A stretch of 64,000 bases of DNA from positions 62,488-126,487 of the forward strand of contig JAJEKB010020218.1 in NCBI GenBank assembly GCA_022393335.1. The letters are read 5' to 3'. The DNA is from Macrotrachela quadricornifera (lineage: Eukaryota > Rotifera > Eurotatoria > Philodinida > Philodinidae). Below, in pieces: positions 58,522-64,000 of this stretch (the stretch's first letter is position 1; each line of letters opens with the position of its first letter). Both the position numbers and the translations under genes were made by a program. Below the pieces are notes generated by a model. The model ran no database searches. It saw only the letters and a program-made list of their open reading frames with translations, and was not told where the DNA came from.

Positions 58522-60181
58522 ATGACTACTTCAACTACTATCACGTTTCTGGTGAGCCCCAATATTGAACCGTGTAAAAATCAACATGTCCAATCAAGAG
58601 ATTTCTTGCCGACTGATCTCAATCGATGGTCGAATAAATCAAATAAAAAACTCAAAGAAACACTGTCCTTCGAAAATGGACAGACAAATTATCCAATGAT
58701 CAAAGATTTAAATTCACGCGTGAAAAATGCCTTTGTAGCTACAGTATTCAAAGCATATTGTGAACACTATCCACTTGAATTATCTGTCGAAGATTTTTGG
58801 GTCGCAATTACTCAAGGTGTCAGTATTCATCTGAATAAAAATGCTGAAAAATATCGTCACCTTCTTGTCGAACATGAGGGCAAAAAAGAGTTGAAACTAA
58901 TAGTCGACAATCTTCGTATTCCAGAGTCAGACCGACCAGCAAATTCAAATAAGTCTATTCCAGCTATCAATTGGCCAGTAGCCGTACATCAAATGTGTGG
59001 ATTGATTAAGGCAGATATGAAAGCTGATTTGACAACGCTGATGACAACACGATTTTCAAATACTACTGATGTTGAAGGAACTGTCTTCGATTGTACTCTT
59101 ATGGATATCGTCAAATCCTACTATTCCTATGGATTTTTTATAGCGTGTGGAAGTGAGTATCATTCTTCGTTTCACAATAAGATCGATTAGGAAGGCGTTT
59201 TTAATTCTCGAGAATTCTACAATTCATGATTTATTATCCTTTCATAGTTCCTCAAGTAACACTTCGCGGCACACCGGCCGATTTTCAAGACTTAATCGAT
59301 CGAGTTCAACAATTGAAACAATTGTTTGTTGATTTTCATTGGTGGTTTGATGCTTTGTTGCCTCATCTGGAAAAGTTAAAGCAAAGTGTAGAAGGCAACG
59401 CCAATATCGATTGGTGGCAGAAGATTTGTCATCGAGACAATAATCAATCGGGTCTCGATCTTTTAATAGGATGGTTGGCCGATTTTATTCCGGTAAGTGC
59501 TTGATCTCTACATCTTCTGGCAGGCAAAACTTAGTCATTTTTATTTCATTGTTCGAAATAAAAAAATATCATATGAATACACTGAGAGAGGAATATTTAT
59601 ACTTTTCTAGTATAAATCAGACAAAAACGGTGACTTTGTTCAAGCTCGTCGTGAGAGACATGATTCTCGGCATGTATGCGTGATTATATGAATCAGAACG
59701 GAAATAAAATTCGATTTTTAATCAATTTATTTTTCTAGGGTGTGATCTACGGAGTAGACTTTGGAGATCTAGAAGAGAGTGTGACTCAAACTGAATTTAC
59801 CTTGGATGATAATGGGGATGTGACAAAAATGAAACTGATCGCCGGCTTTCTTGGTATCGGACAAAATCTGGAGACAGGCGCCCTTCGTCCGTGCCTTGGA
59901 TGGGTAACCGCTGTTCCTTCAGTAGACGTAGTGCCTGAAGAATGCATGATCATGTTCGAGAAAAACACACCTCAATCGGAAATCTTCAGGTACTTAACCT
60001 TTTCTTTTAGCCACCTTTAATCTAACGTAATCATAGGATCAAGGAAAATATAATCAAAGACGGTGGCTCAATTTTACACGAATTTGACATAATCAATATG
60101 CTCTACGTTAATGTTTTCGAAAATTCAATAGTATGGCTGAAGACAGACAAACATATTAAAAGCATCAGTTCCGATCATTAG
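58522..60181 (+). CDS. DUF4419 protein, four exons, intact
   Basis: Exons 58522-59152, 59248-59492, 59739-59989 and 60037-60181 join in phase through GT-AG introns of 95, 246 and 47 nt. The product is 423 residues ending at TAG. It shows the DUF4419 (PF14388) motif order: LELSVEDFWVAITQGVSIHL near residues 92-111, YRHLLVEHEGKKEL, the motif around TTRFSNTTDVEG, CGIP formed exactly across the exon 1/2 junction, TLRGTPADFQDLIDR, the Trp-rich WWFDALLPHLEKL, IDWWQKI, and GLDLLIGWLADFIPG. The function of DUF4419 is unknown; it is common in fungi, bacteria and rotifers. No signal peptide, so probably cytosolic. All junctions and the family core are intact, making this the best-supported complete gene in the window. 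Confidence 0.93.
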
Positions 60182-62184
60182 CTGAAATCTTTCCTTGATT
60201 GTCTTTTCTTTTTTACTATGCTTATTCATCATTAAACTCGAAAATTCTAGGTATTGATATCTACATTCGCATTATTTCTTAAGGAAGATCCTCAGTAAAC
60301 TTATTTTTTTGAAGAAAACTCGAAGTTAAGTTTTTATTATAGGAAGATGCACCGAAGTCTCCTCTTTCAGAATATTTATATCTTTTCGTGTAATGACTAA
60401 ATTTTGTCGGACTAATCAGCTAAAACTTGGGTCCTACTGTAGCAGGTTTTTTTAGTAATCATTGCAAGTCTTCTAATAGTTAAGATAAAAATCACATATT
60501 TCTAAAACTTGTTTAGCGTTTTTCTCAAAATCAATTTTTTCGACCAAACTATTTACGCGTGCAAGGATTTCTTGATAACGACTCAATAGAGAAGGAATAA
60601 GTTGTTTTAATTATATAACAGACAGTTAGGGTTAGGACTTACCAAGCTCCGATTTTTAAATTTCTCTTTTGCTGAAATAAAATACTTAGATATGTCATTT
60701 TATGCAATAAGATTGTGTTGCGATTGAACAACTTCATAGGTTAACGAATATTTCATTTTTGTTTTAGTTTTCTTTCGAAGAGTTGTCAATGAAACTTTTT
60801 TCAATAATCATCAAATAATCGTTTTCAAATATGTGATAACATTTTCGAGGAAAAGCTGATATCATGATTTCTGAGAACCCTTAGCAGAGAAATATGAGCT
60901 GGCGTGTTTAACAAACTAATTCGGCTCGTACATCTCTAGTGCTTAATATTTGTAATGCAGAGCACTCATGAATATCTAAACGTAATAAAACTATGGCACT
61001 CAACGACGAAACGAATTTCTTTGCATTTTATTTCTTTTACCTAAAATGTATTCATTTTATTATTGTTATGCTTCGACAAAGATCAATTATTGAAAAGCAA
61101 AAGCTGATTAGGGAAAATCTCTCGATGTGAGGGACCATTTTGTAGAACTCAGTGAGTACAATTGTACCAATATCTATATCACATTCCTTTCTTCTTATCC
61201 TATTTCTATTGTTATTTCATGCAATCATCTCTTTCTCTTTCCAGAAATGTTTAATTTAAAAGTTAAATTCAATTAAAATTTCAAATTTCAATTTACCAGC
61301 AAGCATGATGGAAAGTACAGTGAGGATCAGGTAGAAAAAAAAGGAAAAAAGCATAGGTATGTTGCTTTCGAGATGCAAATGAATCCTGAAACTTGAGGCT
61401 TGATTTAAATATTAATGTAAAAATAATAAGAATAATTTTAGTTGCTAAACTAATATTATCAGAAATAAATTGATAAAATTCTGCAAAAAAGAATCTTCGT
61501 TGTCAGTGATTTTTTTCCTTCAATCTCCAATTCTCAATGTATTATACTATGATTTATAGATGTGGAAATTGTTTGACGATTAAAGTACCAATATCTATTA
61601 TATCTGGATATTCTCAATTCGTATAAATATATAGTTTTTATAATCCATTTTACATGAGAATAATGCACAAAGAAGTATCATTGAGGAGATTAATTAAACT
61701 TTTCTTATTTGAATTGGCGTCAAAATTATAATTGAGATGATAGTACAACTCTAGAATACGTAAATTAATCATTTTTGATACTAACAAACATAATTGACAT
61801 CAATCCAGTGAATCATCGATTGCCAACGAAGTAATTTGATTCCACAAAATGTTAGTTCATAAGTAAGACAGATATGTCTCTACAAATTATACAAATGTTA
61901 TTGATGTATATCGAATAATTGTTCAAGTTCGATACAGTAGATAAGCATCGACTATGTCTAAATTCAGAAAAAAATAGAAATGTCTACACTAGGGGAGAGA
62001 AGGTACCGTTACTGGGTAAGGGTTAGCGAAAAATTTTCACTACTAAAGCAGAAACAGTATTTCTCAAAAATAATGATATTTTATCACACTTTCTGAAATG
62101 TTGTCAAAACCGACAAATGCAAATCGCGCCACAATTAATCCATCAAATGCGATTTGCCACGACGACCCCAAAAATCATCGAAGG
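60182..62184. other. intergenic with dispersed repeat at 60331-60380
   Basis: TTTTTATTATAGGAAGATGC and the following CCGAAGTCTCCTCTTTCAGAA-type segment match the copy at 13222-13282. No gene. Confidence 0.5.
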
Positions 62185-62405
62185 CTATACATTGAAGGTA
62201 TCCGATAATTCATCATCACCAAACGTTTCTATTAGTCGAACAGCTGGCTAATCCAATGGCAGCAAATTGTCCCTAGCTTCTGTTATTAATACCCGCCGAT
62301 TGGCCCACACAACCATATGTTCCCTCGTTATCTTCACAGCGGAAAACGCATCGAAATTTGATTCGCTGATAATTCTGCTGTAGCAAGTTGCTGCAAAAGA
62401 GTTAT
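62185..62405 (-). pseudogene. short coding relic, unknown family
   Basis: The minus-strand frame reads SFAATCYSRIISESNFDAFS, AVKITREHMVVWANRRVLI, TEARDNLLPLD, a stop, then VRLIETFGDDELSDTFNV and a stop. It is protein-like but broken, and no family is recognised. The region is less AT-rich than its surroundings, so it may belong to a mobile element. Confidence 0.3.
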
Positions 62406-64000
62406 CATCTAGTCATACTTTGAGCAGTTTTTTCTCCATGAAGATACGGACGGGACATAAGTTGTGCAGACCAACTGGAGGTTATCAAGGGCACTCTAGA
62501 AAAGTCCTCATAGAATCTCTCACGGTTATCCGCGAAATAAGCAAGTTACAAGATGAATTAAAGTTTCCCTCATATATGGCCTATGATAATGGAATCATAA
62601 CAAATGATTTAATATCATAATGAAAACACTTCACACATATTTTCAATTCATTTAATTATGTATTTTCAAATGTTTACAGATATGAATATTGTAGGTCGGC
62701 AATAACAGAATGAGTAAGTTAATATTACAAGTCGATGATTGTTATTTTAATGAATATTTTATCGATGCTAAATAAAAGTATCTGAGTTTCAAATTCGCTT
62801 TACATGATTAAATTTCAAGAATAAAGAATTAATGACGATCCATATCGCTCATTTTTTATGAATCTCGCCGGGATCTCGCAAATTCCCAGGCCAAAAATAA
62901 CAGAATCCCGATGGAATTATCTTATCCAAAACAATTTCTTGTTCATTTAGTGAAGCATACTCGACGGTTCTATGTTCAAAATAGATTCGAATTCGAATGT
63001 TTGTTGTTAAACAAATAATTGTAATCAATTTGACTACAGTACCACGTGCTTCATGCTCTTTTGATTGAACAATGTGTTCACAAGTAACATACGCGATAAA
63101 AAGAAAACAAAATGGATGATGTGAATGTTTTAATTTTAATACAGAAGCTTCAAGGTAATTTTTTCATTTGTATAATGCATTACTATTAGTTTGAGTGTAG
63201 AAGTCAAACGATTGCTAGTCTACTTTGATCTAGCAGGAGGGGAGTCGTGTACACTTTTTCCTTGCTTACATATTAAAACAATGTTTGAAGTGTTATGAGA
63301 TGATGGTATATATCATCTTTCGTCTTTTTTTTTGTTATATATGTGTTGTGTATTTGATTTGATCGAGTCTATTTTTCTTTTTTGGTGCACTCAAAAAGTG
63401 AGTACACTTCTAAAATCGGTCAGTGTGTCCGGCCGTTTACACGATAACTCTAGAAAACTACATCCGATTGCGCTGAATTTTTGTATACAGAATTGTCTCA
63501 TCAATATCTCAGTCGAGAGAAGAAGATGAGAATGATCGGTCAAGAAATGGTTGAGTTATTGAAAAAACTGTCATTATTGACCAGACCATCTCTGAGGGGA
63601 GAGGGGTACAGGGATTTTTTTTCAGAAGAAAAATATTTTTCTCAGAATCATTTAGAAAATATATGAATCGACTCAGTTTTTAACGCTGATTCTGAATATG
63701 ATATTGGTTTTGAACCAAATCGTAGTTTTCTAACGAAACATCGCCCGAGGAAAGTCTCAAAATGCACAAAAAAACTGTATCTAGAAACTAAATTACCTAG
63801 ATATCTTTCAAATAACTAGTAGTTTTGGAATTTCCGAGACGCCTGGTTTTGTAGTTAGTAAAAAGGACTATTGAATGGTAAAAACTCGAATTCAATAGCT
63901 ATTAATATTGGTGAGCTATTATGAAAATACTGACGTCTGTATCTATCGTATATCTCTTATAGATTCATGAGGGTTGCTTATCACCGTAATCCCGCTAGAT
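62406..64000. other. repeat-rich end of window
   Basis: No supported gene. 63388-63610 contains GTGCACTCAAAAAGTGAGTA and GTCCGGCCGTTTACACGATA, which look like a dispersed non-coding repeat and not single-copy DNA. The element may continue past the window edge. Confidence 0.35.

Overview
The window looks like a piece of a bdelloid rotifer genome (Adineta/Rotaria-like). This is inferred from sequence style, not from a database match. The DNA is AT-rich. Genes are split by GT-AG introns, many only 50-100 nt long. The gene families fit: an arginine ADP-ribosyltransferase fused to kinesin-light-chain-type TPRs, a membrane-anchored FG-GAP/VCBS giant, a DUF4419 protein, a perforin-fold (MACPF) protein, and a bacterial-type cell-wall hydrolase behind a Cys-rich secreted domain. 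Many decayed, short, TIR-bearing elements lie between the genes. A 10-N assembly gap lies inside one gene.

Layout. 0.3-2.2 kb: a four-exon MACPF gene with a frame problem, and a small secreted Pro-rich peptide. 2.4-7.2 kb: a piggyBac remnant, a 988-bp foldback MITE and the related mariner element (dead transposase) that shares its TIRs. 7.4-10.3 kb: ADP-ribosyltransferase-TPR gene, frameshifted near its end. 11.2-15.0 kb: a small secreted Cys-containing gene (broken), a tRNA-like SINE remnant, a 244-bp MITE and a secreted DUF3293-like protein. 16.7-20.0 kb: the 3' end of a dead Ty3/gypsy element on the minus strand. It has been invaded twice, by a tRNA-derived SINE with a clean 15-bp target duplication and by a 1.4-kb inverted-repeat element whose arms are 14-bp tandem arrays. 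20.9 kb: a tRNA-Ser-like sequence. 23.4-24.4 kb: a decayed multi-exon gene. 25.0-27.0 kb: the Cys-rich/cell-wall-hydrolase gene. 28.8-37 kb: gene-poor, with several TIR elements, one carrying a degenerate satellite-like array. 37.0-45.2 kb: the FG-GAP/VCBS gene, with two upstream exons supplying a membrane anchor. 47-51.6 kb: two small membrane-protein genes, a near-perfect GC-rich hairpin and a charged pseudogene. 56.1-57.4 kb: a stack of element remnants ending in a gypsy 3' LTR. 58.5-60.2 kb: an intact four-exon DUF4419 gene. The rest to 64 kb is repeats and relics.

The genes form no operon-like pathway. Many products are predicted to be secreted or exposed at the cell surface, which suggests interaction with microbes or the environment. 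The strongest candidate for something undescribed is the 14-bp-array inverted-repeat element at 18.3-19.7 kb, because a second partial copy lies at 56.3 kb. Next are the Cys-rich/hydrolase fusion with its out-of-phase duplicate exon, and the secreted DUF3293-like gene.
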